NCBI GenBank assembly: GCA_033239125.1
Contig: BSWB01000001.1
Coordinates: 29,415,501-29,479,500 of the forward strand
Source: Fagopyrum homotropicum
Lineage: Eukaryota > Streptophyta > Magnoliopsida > Caryophyllales > Polygonaceae
Direction of reading: 5' to 3'
Length of the DNA: 64,000 nucleotides
A program made the position numbers and the translations under genes. The notes below the pieces were generated by a model. The model was not told the origin of the DNA, ran no database searches, and saw nothing but the letters and a program-made list of their open reading frames with translations. This document shows, piece by piece, positions 9,295 to 21,285 of the stretch. Numbering within the stretch: the first letter of the stretch is position 1; the number at the start of each line of letters is the position of its first letter.

Positions 9295-11560
9295 TACTCA
9301 ACTAATCCCTTGTTGCCTAGTCGACTCGACCTCCGTTGATTAACTCTCCATTTTACAAGACCGAAAACTTACTTTCTACTTTCATCCTTTGGATTTGGAG
9401 AAGAGGTATAATCCTAATCGCATCCTCGTGTCATTGTACTATATATGTTTAATTTTCGTCATGTTATTATGCTAATTTTTACTAGAGTTAGATGTATTTT
9501 AAGTTTTAAAGTCCATATCACCTAAAAAAATCTAATTCATACGATCACCTACGGTTATGCATTGTTTTGAGTGAATGTTTAATTGGGTGGATGGTTGTAT
9601 GAGTGAACATTTTTGACAATTATAATGAAAAAATATAATCAAATTGGTGTTAAAGTGTAGTAATCATTTTTTATGAATTTATTTATAATTTGTTAGATGA
9701 TAAATGTCTTGATGAAAAAAGAAATATTATAAAATATAATAACTATTGTAAGTACTGCAATACAATAATGTAAAAACCAATTCATAATAACTTATTTTAG
9801 TTTACTAAAAGTAGAGTTTATAATATCATTTTACAAAATATAAACATAATTATAGGCCATAATAATTATTTAGAGAAATAAATAATAGAATAACAGTTTT
9901 GATCCACATCTAACTAATTTTTTAATGTTTATAATATTGGGGTTTTTCAAGTAGAGAGTGATCTTGTGGTAAGGAACTGCGGAGTAATATGTGTCATTAA
10001 TGGACTTCATCCAATGATCTAGAATAACTCAAGTCATTTAATGGCTTACGAGATGTGCGGGGACAATTTTGTATTGTTGAATATATTTTTTTAAAAAGGG
10101 TGAATGCGGTGATATTTTGTAATTTTTATGAGAAAAATGTAACAAATTCTATCTCCATTCAACATTTTAGTTCAATTCATTCAAATTTATATACTATAAG
10201 TTTTAGTATTTATATTATTAGTGCATGCATTTTTTATATTAATTTATTAGTTATGTTTTTATGCACTTTTTTACTTGTATATGTTTGAACTAACAAAACA
10301 CAATGTTCGAACTAATGATATACAAATTTTGAACTAATATTACAAAGTACAAAGTTTTATAATTATAGCTATTAAGACAGTTCTATTACAATATTTGTTA
10401 GTTCAAAATTATTATACTAACAAATTTAAATCGAGTGTGATGTTGGCTCAAATATTTATATTATTACTTTATGTATTATTTTGAACTTATACAAAAAAAA
10501 AACTGTAAAAATGTACGAACCATTCATACAATATAATATGAACTAACAAAACAAAAAAATTGAATGAAGTATACAAAAATAAAAAAAATACTTGTTAGAA
10601 CGAAAAAAATGGAAAAAAATATAATATCAGTTCAAATCGAGTGTTATATTAGTTCAAACATTATATATAATTATTTTATGCGTTATTTTGAACTTATGAA
10701 AAAACCAAAAAAAAAATGTATGAACCATTTTTACTATATAATTTGAACTAACAAAAGAATAAAATTGAACGAAATGTACAAAAATTGCGAATGAAATAGT
10801 GCCCGTTAGGAAAAAAATTTGGGGAAAATTTTGAATTTTTTTTATACTTTAGTCAAACGAGTTTTCTATTAATTCAAACATATTAAATTATTATTTCATG
10901 TATTATTTTTAACTTATGAAGATTTTGTTGTAAATTGTATGAGCTATTTGTATAATTGAACTAACAAAAACAAAAATTTGAACGAAAAAAGTGCAAAAAT
11001 ATAAGAATCATTAGAACAAACAGTTTCAACTTTAAGCTAATAAAATAAAAATATGAACCATTAGAATAAATAGTTTGAACAAATAGAACAAAACAGATCC
11101 TCATTACACTTTTAAAAATTACAAAAATATCACCATTTTTCATTAATTTAAAAAAATATATTAAATAATGTGGATTAATTTGAACCATCGAATCACATGC
11201 ATAAACGATAAGTGGGATAAAGGATTTGACTTTAAGTTAAATAAGACCAAATACAAATTCATAACTTAATCATTGACACTTAACAAATAAAAACAAAAAA
11301 TAAAGATACAAAATCTAAAATTTGACGTGCAGTAGAGACATAACATCTAGTTTTGAACAAAAATCAAACAAGTGAACAGGTAGGGAAATATGAATGAGAA
11401 ATTAGTTACAAGTATAGACAATAAAATATGCAGAGAAAGAATGGAGTTGGAAGTAGGAGGCATAGCGGCATAGGCCATAGGCCCATGCGCCACCCACCAC
11501 CACCTTTCACTTCTTGTGACATTTCCATTATTGCCCTTCACACCGCAATTTCTTTTTAGA
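9295..11560. other. AT-rich intergenic DNA
   Basis: No gene is supported. Between about 10285 and 11110 the phrase GAACTAACAAAA and close variants (GAACTAAT, GTTCAAA) recur many times on both strands. This suggests an old, decayed repeat or MITE cluster. The short frames here are A/T-rich and low complexity. Confidence 0.45.
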
Positions 11561-12060
11561 ATACAACAAAGAAGGAAGATTTAACTATAACTTTGTGTAT
11601 TCCTATTCACAGTCCATCTTACATGCATTTGTAATTTTTTTTTGTGTATCTACTAATCTTTGTAGTTGGTTTGTGTACCTATACAATTTGTTGCTAGACT
11701 TGCATTTGTGCATTTGTTTGTGTGTGTATCTTCTAATATGTGTAATTGGTTTGCATATCAAGTACTTTGTGTAACTATAACTTTGTGTATTTCTTTGTGT
11801 ATTTGTTGGTATGATTGTAATTATTTGTGTATCTAGTGCTTTGTTTATTTGTGACTCAATGATGACATTGTATACGTGACAATATATTGGGGGGTGGGGG
11901 GGGGGGGGCGTATAGTGGAAGATGAACAGACTTAAATCGAATACATGAGTTCTCAATCTGTGTAATTGGTTTTGCATATCAAGCCTACACAACGAACAAG
12001 CTTAAATGGAATACATGGGTTCTCAAATTGGATTGTACTTCTTTTAGATACACAAGATGA
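11561..12060. other. Low-complexity stretch with TTTGTGTAT repeats and a G-run
   Basis: Irregular repeats of TTTGTGTAT and TGTGTAT(C/T) fill about 11590-11840. A G-run lies near 11889-11909. The phrase CTTAAATGGAATACATGGGT occurs at about 12001, with relatives at about 11933 and 12729. No coding sequence is supported. Confidence 0.5.
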
Positions 12061-12069
12061 TTAATTTGC

Positions 12070-12750
12070 CATAACAAAAAGGCTTAAATGGATTGACGAT
12101 ACCAGTATAAGCTAATGCAAAGTGCGAAACACAACATCATGCTCACTTGCAAATTACGAAACACAACTACTTCGATATATCATATCAATCCAAGATACTT
12201 TGATAAATCATACCAATCCAAGCCCTACACATGGAACATGTCATTGTGGACGTCAACGAACTTGACAAAAGATGTATGGTTGTAGGATCTAGTCCAACCA
12301 CAACCCAACACAGCCAACACAGCCAACACATCCACACATTCAAAACATTAAGGATACTCAATTACAGTCTTGCACATATGCGTAATTAACTCATCAATTG
12401 TCTGTAGTACACAAACATGTATTTTGTTACACAAGTTGTTTTTTTCCGTCAATACACAAAACAAATACACAAATAGATATTTCGTCATTAGACAAAAGCA
12501 TATACACAATATGTATTTATACACACCACATAACCCAAATTAATAAAACAAAATGTATACCACTACAAAAAGGCTTAAATCGAGATTATACCAGTCCAGA
12601 CTAATACAAAGTGCAAAACACAACATCATGCTCACATGCAAATTACAAAACACAATTACTTCAATATCTCATACCAATTCAAGATACTTGGATAAATCAT
12701 ACTAATCCAAGCCCTACACAAAGAGCATGCTTAAATCGAATACATGGGTT
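12070..12750. repeat. Direct duplication of about 170 bp, copies 490 bp apart
   Basis: Sequence from about 12075 to 12235 recurs at about 12565-12720 with scattered substitutions. Shared landmarks are AAAAGGCTTAAAT, ACAACATCATGCTCAC, and AATCCAAGCCCTACAC. The second copy is followed by the CTTAAATCGAATACATGGGT phrase. The copies may be LTR or MITE remnants, but neither has clean termini. Confidence 0.65.
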
Positions 12751-13800
12751 CTCAAAATGGAGACGATTTGGGGGATTGAAGGAAATTGAACAAAAAGAAA
12801 ACAACAACCATTTAATAAAAAAAAAAAAAAAATTGAGGAATATACCTTTAATTCGTAGTCGACGGTCTTCGTTGGCAGAGAAGGAAGATTTAAGAGCAAT
12901 CGAATGTTGGCACCGCCGTAAATTGGGTGGAGCTAGGGTTGTATGACTTCATCGTTGCCGCCGATGAAAACGGGTTTGCTTAGAGAGGAATCGGGATGGA
13001 TGGAGACGAAATAGAGAATCCGGCTGCTGTAAATCGGGGGAGAGCAAGGGCTAGACAACAAAGAGTCGGCCGGTGTTAATAGGGGAGGAATTTCAGTGGA
13101 TGTTGCGGTTGACGATGGCAGTGTCCGTTGTTCGCCGTCACAGTCGGGAGCTGGATAGAAATCGGGGATAGGTTTAGGATTGGAAGACGAAAGGTCATGC
13201 AACAATATTCCGGGTAAATCGTTAGTATTCGGTTACCAAAACTTTCAAAACGGTTTCTTTTTTTTGGATAGTTTGATACCTTATTTAAATTTTATATTTT
13301 ACGGTCAATAACCAACGTATTTTCCTTTAATTTAAATTAGAAAAATTAAAGAGACTTATTTTATACTTACGATACAAAAAGGTTTTATAAACCTATCTTC
13401 TCAACATTTTTTTTTGGACAGTTTGATATCTTATTATTTATATATTATATCAAAATTATATTTTTGTAAAGTATTATATTTTTTTTATCAATCTATACAT
13501 CCTTTTTCGATCCGATCCTAAAATCAATATAGTGATAACTTCATTTTGCAATTGTATTTGTTTTTTTTTTTTTGCAAACAGGGGATCTTTGATATGCTTC
13601 AGTCATGTCATTTGGCCTGTCTGTTCCCCGGCCCCTACAAAGTGCAAAATAATTGACTTAATTAAACAGTAAGGAAGTAAGCACATAAGTACGTAATGTG
13701 CTAATTATAGTCATTATTATATAATTACTCTATAAAGCATGATTAACGATTAGATCGACCATTTTCCATCACTTATGTACTAGGATGACTGATTCATGAC
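12751..13800. other. Intergenic stretch, no supported gene
   Basis: There is a poly(A) tract near 12818-12832 and a poly(T) tract near 13561-13574. A minus-strand open frame at 12933-13205 encodes a Pro/Ser-rich 90-residue peptide in a somewhat GC-richer patch. It has no recognisable domain and could be the edge of a captured gene. Confidence 0.35.
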
Positions 13801-13917
13801 GCCGATAGTTGGGCGGGGTATCGGTATAATTCAACCTTTCAAAGGGCTACGGGGACAACTCCATTTCACTGTGTGTATGGAAGGCCACCTCCAATCTTCT
13901 AACAGTTCCTTCCAGGA
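13801..13917 (+). pseudogene. Gypsy integrase fragment
   Basis: The translation contains YRYNSTFQRATGTTPF followed by CVYGRPPP. This matches the end of the integrase core of Ty3/gypsy elements, where (Y)NTTFHSALGMTPF...VYGRxPP is typical. A stop codon follows a few residues later. The piece is only about 39 codons, with no adjoining pol sequence. Confidence 0.6.
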
Positions 13918-13934
13918 AATATATGGGTTCGTTT

Positions 13935-14256
13935 TCTCACTCCAAGGAAGTGTATAATTTGGACTCCAAGTGCGGAATTAAAAAAAAAATGTCACTTTTG
14001 CACTCCAAGTACGGAATTAATTAAAATTCAATTTCGCTTTCTCACTCCAAGTGTGGAATTAATTGAACACTAACTCTGTATTTCCGGTGTAGAATTAGGG
14101 AGATTAAAGGAAATATATGGGTTCGTTTAAGATCCACGTATCTTAATACTCAAGTATGGTACCTAATATGTTAATATCTAACCATAATACACAATAGGTT
14201 AATACCATGTATGATACTCAATATGTTAATACCCTACGTAATACTTAATATGTTTA
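13935..14256. repeat. Short repeated phrases upstream of the Athila-like fragment
   Basis: CTCCAAGTGCGGAATTA and variants occur near 13959, 14001 and 14044. The phrase AGGAAATATATGGGTTCGTTT occurs near 13914 and 14109. Further on, AATATGTTAATAcc-type phrases repeat between about 14165 and 14250. No element boundary was resolved. Confidence 0.5.
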
Positions 14257-15190
14257 GTACACAAGCCACATTCACCTGTCCATGGAGAACATTTGCTTAT
14301 AGGATAATGCCTTTCGGGTTGTGTAATGCACCGCTACTTTTCAAAGATGTATGATGCTATATTTTTCGAATATATTGAGAATATCATGGAAGTGTTAATG
14401 GATGACTTTTCCGTGTATGGTTCTTCTTTTGATGATTGCTTGGCTAACTTGTCTTTACTCTTGCAATGATGTGAGGATACTAACCTTGTCTTGAATTGGG
14501 ATAAGTGTCGTTTTATGATTAGTGAAGGGATTGTCTTAGGGCAATTGATTTCTAACCGTGGGATTGAAGTTGATAGAACAAAGATTGAGACTATTGAGAA
14601 GTTGTCTCCACCTACATCGGTAAAGGGGCTAAGAAGCTTTATAGAGCATGCCGGCCCTTATCGGAGGTTTATTAAAGATTTCTTAACAATTTCTAAACCT
14701 CTCACTAACCTACTAATGAAAGATGTTGTATTTGTGTTCTCGAAAGAGTGTCTTGATGCATTTTGTAGGTTGAAGGAAGCATTAATCTTCGCTCCTATTA
14801 TTCAACCACATGACTGAACTCTCCCTTTTGAGGTGATGTGTGATAAGAGTAACGTAGCGGTTGGGGCCGTGCTTGGGAAAAAGCAAGATGAGCTCACTCA
14901 TGCCATCTATTATGCTAGTAAGACGTTAGATGAAGCCTAACTCAACTATGCCACCACCGAGAAGGAGCTCTTGACGGTAGTATATGCTTTCGAGAAGTTC
15001 CGCTCTTATCTTTTAGGAGTGAAGGTTATTTTATACACCGACCATGAGGAAATTCGGTATCTCATTACGAAGAAAGACGCCAAACCCCGCCTCATTTGTT
15101 GGATTTTTCTTCTACAAGAGTTTGACTTTGAGATCCGGGACAAGAAGAGATCCAAGAACTGGGTAGCGGATCATCTTAGTTAGTTGTCTC
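14257..15190 (+). pseudogene. Athila-like reverse transcriptase and RNase H, broken
   Basis: This is part of the Pol polyprotein, which copies element RNA to DNA. The first recognisable piece contains the FAYRIMPFGLCNAP block, then a frame change. The catalytic MDDFSVYGSSFDD block follows at about 14400, then SPPTSVKGLRSFIEHAGPYRRF in the connection region. RNase H is seen in LPFEVMCDKSNVAVGAVLG, TEKELLTVVYAFEKFRSYLL and TDHEEIRYLITKKDA, with the usual terminal NWVADHLS at 15180. In-frame stops lie at about 14467, 14815, 14938 and 15181. The N-terminal RT fingers and everything upstream are absent. Confidence 0.85.
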
Positions 15191-16590
15191 CAATCCACAT
15201 AGAGAAGGATGACATTCCAATTGATGAATCATTTTCGGATGAGAAACTTCACACGATGGAGGAGTATCTTCTCCAAATCTCAAGAGGGAACGAACCGTGG
15301 TTTGCCAACATTGTCAATTACTTGGTATGTGATGAGATTCCTCCGGGTTTATCTTATGCTTAAAAGAAAAAGTTGATCAAGGATGTGAGACATTATTACT
15401 TGAATGAGCCCTTGTTATTCAAGAGAGGTCGGGATGGAATGTTTAGGAGATGTATTCCGGCAGATGAAGTGGAAAGCGTCATTTGACATTGCCACTCTAT
15501 ACCTTGTGGCGGGCACGCTAGCTCTTACAAGACTTGTGCTAAACTTTGCAATCCGGTTTTTTTGGCTTTCTCTTTTCAAAGATATTCAAGGATTTGTGGC
15601 GTCTTGTGACTCATGCCAAACAACCGGGAATATCTCAAGGAGGAATGAGGTACCTTTGAACAACATCCAAGAGGTAGAGAATTTTGATGTGTGGGGTGTT
15701 GGCTTAATGGGTCCGTTCCTATCTTTGTGTGGGAACCTCTACATTATATTAACAGTTGATTATGCATCGAGATGGGTTGACGTCATTGCTTCCCCTATAA
15801 ATGACGTCAAAGTTGTAGTAAGATTTTTTCAACCGGTTTATCTTCCCACATTTTGGCATATCTCGAGTTGTTATAAGCGATGGTGGGAAGCACTTCACCA
15901 CTAGACACTTTGATTCGTTAATCTTCAAGTATGGGGGGACTCACAAGGTGACCAATCCATACGATCCTCAAACTAGCAGCCAAGTGGAGATATCGAATAG
16001 GGAGATAAAGGGGATTTTAGAGAAAGACGGTCTCCCGGACCCGGAAGGATTGGTCCATGAAGCTTGATGACGCGTTATGGGTTTATAGGATTATAGGACG
16101 GCTTACAAGACTCTGATAGGGACCACTACTTACAAGCTCGTTCATGGAAAGTCTTTCCATTTACCGGTGGAGTTGGAACATAGAGCGTATTGGGCCATGA
16201 AGTGACTAAATTTTGATATGAAGGAAGTTGAAGAGAAGTGCTTACTCGATATCAAAGAACTTGAGGAGATCCATCATGACGCTTACAAGAATACCCGGAT
16301 TTACAAAGAAAGGACCAAGAGGTGACATGACAAGCACATCATCCCCAAGGACTTGAATGAAGGAGACCTTATCCTTCTCTTTAACTCGAGACCCCGTATA
16401 TTTCCAAAGAGTTAAAGTCTAGATGGACCGGTCCGTATGTGGTCAAGAAGGTTTTTCCCATTGAGTGGTTGAAGTATGGGGTGATCATTGTGGGGCTTTC
16501 AAGGTGAATAGTCATAGATTGAAGAGATATACACCGGAAGCCCCGGTGGAGAGGATTGCCCTTATTCATTTCGAATGAATCACCCACGGG
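15191..16590 (+). pseudogene. Athila-like integrase, broken
   Basis: After a linker, the frames read through an integrase. CDSCQTTGNISRRNE (15607-15650) carries the zinc-binding CxxC and is followed by VWGVGLMGPF. In the VGLMGPF block the usual first catalytic Asp (VDFMGPF) is not seen. The integrase core continues through VDYASRWVDVIAS. Further on, after frame changes, KSFHLPVELEHRAYWAMK and IYKERTKR match the C-terminal region, with SRWTGPYVVKKV near 16415. At least four stops or frameshifts interrupt it. Confidence 0.8.
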
Positions 16591-16732
16591 ATATGGTCTA
16601 GCTAGAGACCTAAAACTGATCGCTTCTTGCGAGGCAGCCCAAGGTGGTTATTTTTCCCTTTTCTTTTTCGTATTTTCTTTTGATCTTTTGTTTTTGTGTG
16701 CTATAAGGTAGGTAAGAAAGAGGGCACGACAC

Positions 16733-17009
16733 AAAAAGAGGATTGTGAAATTCAGGATGATGAACGGTAAATTCCAAAACCTCTTTAAAAAAGGTAAATC
16801 TCGTCCGATTATCAAGCCTAGATATCTTGTGTTGAATGACTGTGAAGAACTGTGTATTATAAATGATATTGAGTGGATGTTAGAGAGAGTAGGGTGGTCT
16901 TTTTTTGTTGGAATTAGGGAACCCGCATATGAGAAGATAACTAAGGAATTTATAAGCTCTTTTCAACATGATCCAAAAAGAGGATTGTGAAATTCAGGAT
17001 GATGAACGG
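16733..17009 (+). repeat. Exact 35-bp direct repeat inside the Athila-like extra ORF
   Basis: The same 35 bases occur at 16733-16767 and 16975-17009. They begin AAAAAGAGGATTGTGAAATT and end GATGATGAACGG. In the second copy the frame reads KRIVKFRMMN and continues naturally into the next block of the protein. The first copy therefore looks like the misplaced one. Confidence 0.9.
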
Positions 17010-17905
17010 GAATTATGAGTTCCCGATTGATATCTTTGGTTCATTCTTTGGATTCTCTCCGGGTAGAGCGGGAACGTTTTCTAGAAAAGTGCGGGCTTGT
17101 GATTTTTGGGAGAGTATTGATCTAGTGAAAGGGGGATGATGTTTAGGTAGCTGGAGATTCGAAAGCATGCAACATTTATAACCTGTCTTTTAGGACTACT
17201 CATATGGTGATGAGCGAGATACTTTTCTCCCGTTCCGAGACCACACAAAAGGTGAAGGAGGATGAATTGTTCTTGTTATGGTGTATGACTACCGGGACGA
17301 TCCCGGACACTGTCACACTTTTGGAAGATACCTTCAAGAAGGTGGGCAACAAGGGCAAGGGAAATATATGCATAGGGGGGGGTTAGTGACCGTCATCACT
17401 AAGGTGTTGGACGTCGACTTCTCGGACTGCAACATGGTGGCCGCTCACCGCCCTCTCGGGATCTAGCAGTTTGTCTTCCGGGGTATACTCATAGCTCGGC
17501 GACACGGATTTCACTTGGATTATATTCCATAGGACCACGAGAGAGGGGTCTCTTGGAAAAGCGAGTACACCGTCCATTATGAGCAAAATTGGAAGATAAT
17601 TTTTGAGGAGCTCCCTGAGGAGGAGGATTAATACGATGACGACTTTAGAGAAGATGAGAATGATGAGGTTGACAACTGAGGCACACATGCCATGGACACC
17701 GGGATCGACCGTGGTGGTCCCGGTGATGGAGAGGAGGACGATGATGAGGAGACTAAGGATGATTACGACCCAGCCGTCGGTGGAACTGATAGGGGTCGTG
17801 GACGGCATGAGGTGTCGGTAGTGGGAGTGAGGCATCCACTTCTCGGACACCTCAACGCGGGACCCGACGACGACCCGAATTTCATGAGCTCTCTACTAGG
17901 CTAGA
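16733..17905 (+). pseudogene. Additional Athila-type ORF after pol, broken
   Basis: This ORF occupies the position after integrase where Athila-group elements carry an extra protein. The readable blocks are NLFKKGKSRPIIKPRYL (16770 on), MLERVGWSFFVGI, ITKEFISSFQHDP, then IDIFGSFFGFSPGRAGTF in another frame. KEDELFLLWCM lies near 17255. The wording resembles the plant 'Arabidopsis retrotransposon ORF-1' (ATHILA ORF-1) family. That identification is from memory of the family. The final part (17600-17900) is acidic, rich in Asp/Glu/Gly. A 35-bp exact direct repeat disrupts the N-terminal part, and several frames are needed to read it. Confidence 0.6.
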
Positions 17906-18215
17906 GTAGTTGAACACCCGATATAAGGATATTGGTTCGCACCTCGGTAGGATCTCACAATTCCTTGACGCCTTCAATGGGCGTTTTGATGGACTTTTGA
18001 GCAAGCTTGACGGTTTGTCGAGTTGCCTTGATAGTTATGGGGGCCGACATTCCGTATCGGAGGGGATGTGGGGAAATATGTATCGCTCGATGTTCGGAGG
18101 CCCATATGACTTGCATCATCGCCGTTTCCAACACCACTGCCGCACCAGTGAGCCGAGATACCAGACCACCCCCTTCTTACATTGTGAGTACTCTTTTCCA
18201 TTCTTTTATTTATTT

Positions 18216-18266
18216 TTCACATTGGGGACAATGTGGATTTTAAGTATGGGGCGGGGTATTTGCAAT
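18216..18266 (+). other. Polypurine-tract-like site downstream of the extra ORF
   Basis: CATTGGGGACAATGTGGATT is followed by AAGTATGGGGCGGGGTATTT. The wording matches the site preceding the 3' region in Athila-type elements. A close relative occurs in the non-autonomous element at 22541-22580 (minus strand). The real LTR begins only at 26260, after a second such site, so this may be a remnant PPT or an internal one. Confidence 0.5.
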
Positions 18267-19344
18267 ACTTTTGCATGTTTCTTTTCTCGCATTGTATGTA
18301 GGATAGTTTCATTTTTATGTCACACATTTTTGTTTTGCATAATCATATAAAAAAACAATTTATGCTTCTAGATGGAGAGGACCCTTATGATGATATCGTG
18401 TTTGGAATGACTTTGGAATAATCCGTTGTTGTTTTTAAATTGATCTTTGGAATATTCTGGATTTGAATACTTTGCTTGAATTTATGTGTGGATTATGATG
18501 TTGCTTTTGTCTAGATTAAATTGAGATATGATTGTCAAAACCGCATGATAAACATCATATTGGGATGATTAAGGCATTCGATCTTTTTCCTCTTCACATC
18601 TTGATCATTTTTTTTAACACCTCAATTGTTGAAAAAAAAATGTATATATTGTCTCTTTTGACCCATCCGGGAATTAGGATGCATGTTAGTGTGGTTGAGT
18701 GTGTGCAAAAGAAGTGTGGGGTGATGTGTTGTGAAGGAGTTAGAAAAAGATGATGTTGTAAATGTGATGAAAAATATAGTGAAAAATGAAGAAAAAATAT
18801 TTGGGGACATTAATTATGAAAATGAGTAACTCGGTACCATACACATAATCGGGTGCTTGCATCTTGCCAAAGTCGGATTAACTAAGTGTCCTAATGAGTT
18901 TTGGTATGTGCATCCGGTATGAGGCACCTTAGCAATAACCCTAAGGCTTGCTAGTTACAAGGGTTTCGGCTTTTGTGCACTAATGCCTCTATCTCAAAAA
19001 TAAAATGAAAAAGATTGTCTTGGTGGATATTGAACACGAATGATGAATGTGGAGTTTTGTCCTTTTTCTGGAGTTGCACCACATTACCTATAATGCTTCA
19101 TACTCTCATCACGTTTCTTGGCTCTCTTTGTTTAAGTCCTTAGGACCTTTGTGGCACATGTGTATTGACTTAGAGGTTTATACTTGAAGTCCTCAGGGCT
19201 ACTCTAGATAGATTGGACTTGTTTTACATGCATGGATTCCTTTGCAAAGCATGTTCATCCCTTGTATGCCTATTTTTGTTTAACCATAAACGAATTTTCC
19301 CTTAGCCATAAAACATCACTTTGAGGGTGATCTATGATTAGAAG
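18267..19344 (+). other. 3' untranslated region of the Athila-like element
   Basis: The region is non-coding apart from short shadows. Sequence at about 18820-18960 (GAGTAACTCGGTACCAT, CTTGCCAAAGTCGGATT) matches, in reverse complement, the 3' region of the nested non-autonomous element at about 21830-21920. The two elements are therefore related. The region ends at the AGAAG target duplication (19340-19344). Confidence 0.75.
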
Positions 19345-21260
19345 TGTTCGCTCCAAACGGTGTGTGCAAGCTTTAAATTTATAACCCTAGATGTAAGCTT
19401 AAAACAAGGATGCGAACCCGCAGTGTACGGGTCAATCGTAGTAAAAAGCAAGAAATTCCAGGGGTCGATCACAGGGACTTAGTGAAACAAAGCAGGTATA
19501 GGTTGTCAATGCAACTACTAACCACAAAAGTGATTAAAACAATCAAAGATGATAAAAAGTCAATTAAGGAAATATACAATTCTAGGGATTAAAACATCTA
19601 GTTGTGGTTCCAACTCAAGATCTAAAGATAAGCGGACAAAGCTGAGATTTTTGCATAGGGAAGGTGTTACTAAAGCGGAATAGATCACCGGGTAAGTCTC
19701 ACTACTCACTAATCCCAAACCGTAACTCCTATTACCGGGTAAGTCTCAAGGAATTAAGGAATCAACCTTTACCGTGTAAGTCTCAGGCTAACTCACAAAG
19801 ATGGAATGAAAGCACACTCAAACCCCAATAAAGGATAAACCTTTATTACCTATACTTATGATCTTAGGTAAACAAACAAAGGAATTACTGGGTAAGTCTC
19901 ATCCAAGGCTTGCATTGAACCAGGAAAGGTGTAATAAGAATAAGATTTTGCAAACTCTAACTCTTAACTCTCAGTTTCGGATCAGAAAAGGTCACCTCGG
20001 TCAGACGAATTCCACCCCGGCCGAGATGTTCATCGACTGAACGAGATGTTCTAGGGTTAAGGATAAAGACTCGAGCTTTCAGGGTCCTACTGTGATTAAG
20101 ATTATTCTATCATTGTTTTTCCCACAACCTTCAGCCAATCACCCTAGAATCACACAAAGAAATTAGCCACTCATCATCATGAAAGCAATAATCAAATATA
20201 AGGGAAGAAAGAGAATAATTGAACAAGAAAACCTTAAGAGAAAGGCTTCAATAACTGAATCAATTATCAATCAAACAAGCGTTCCTTGGATCACAATCCA
20301 ACAAGACAATCAACAAAGAAGGGGATCTAAGAAATTTTTACAAAACCCTTCACAAAAGCTATAAAAGCTATCAACTTCCTTCCTTCAATCTTCCTTCAAC
20401 CTTCAAAAAGGTTCTTCAAATCTCCCAACTATAGTAGGGTAAAACGGCTATCTTGTGCGATGTGCAGCCCTAAGCGGTCTTCCGGGTGATAGCGGGTGTG
20501 CTGGATCCGAAGATGGGTGAATTGTGCAAAATCCAAACCTTTATATAGGAGAATTATCTTCCAAAGATAAGATATCTTAAAAATATAATTTCCTAATAAA
20601 ATATATCTTATCTCCTAAAATAAATATCTTCCTAAGATAATTTTATAGGAAATATCTTAAAAGATAATTTCCTAATAAAATATATCCATATCTCATAAAA
20701 TAAATATCTTCCTAAGATAATAATATCTTAAAAAGATAATTTCCTAATAAAATATATCTTATCTCTAAAATAGATCTCCCAAATATACGATCTTCCTTCC
20801 AAAAATCCAGCCCAAAAATATAAGATCTCTCCTTCCAAATATAAAAGATCTCATCCAAATAAAATATATCTCGCCGCGTCAGAGTATTCGACTCGGTCGG
20901 GGCGCTCCTCTAGATCACCTCGGTCGAGGTGATTTTGTGGTCAACCGAGGTGACTCTCAGCTGAAGGTGAAATCTCTCAAATCTGGTTCAAAGTAAATCT
21001 TTAATTCAATTCCATGCTTCCTGGATTCTTCCTTAAGCTCCTGAATGTAGCTCCAATGACTCCTTAGCTCCTTTTGCTCCATTTTGATGCAAAATGTGCT
21101 ATTTTACCTACGATTACAACGAAACTTGGTGTAGACATCGATTCCCGCAAAGGTAGATGAAACGATAATATAATCACATAATATACATCCAAACATGCAG
21201 ATTATTGAAGATAAAACGTCTAAACAGGCCCCAAAATATAGACAATAATTCATGCTATCA
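19345..21260 (-). repeat. 3' LTR of the non-autonomous element (1,916 bp)
   Basis: It starts TGTTCGCTCCAAACGG on the plus strand and ends TTCATGCTATCA. It is nearly the same as the LTR at 24182-26143, with a few per cent substitutions judged by eye. It lacks a stretch of about 44 bp present in the other copy near 24600-24645. It contains repeated ACCGGGTAAGTCTC phrases (about 19690-19900) and CCTCGGTCGAGG-type palindromes (about 19985-20050 and 20880-20950). Confidence 0.92.
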
Positions 21261-21285
21261 AAATACCCCATACTTAGCCCTTGCT
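21261..21285 (-). other. Polypurine tract next to the 3' LTR
   Basis: On the minus strand the sequence GCTAAGTATGGGGTATTT abuts the LTR start TGATAGCATG. Position and purine content fit the primer site for plus-strand synthesis. Confidence 0.7.

Noticed and set aside
17383..17850. 155-codon minus-strand frame
   Set aside because: Antisense to the acidic tail of the Athila-type extra ORF on the plus strand; no domain.
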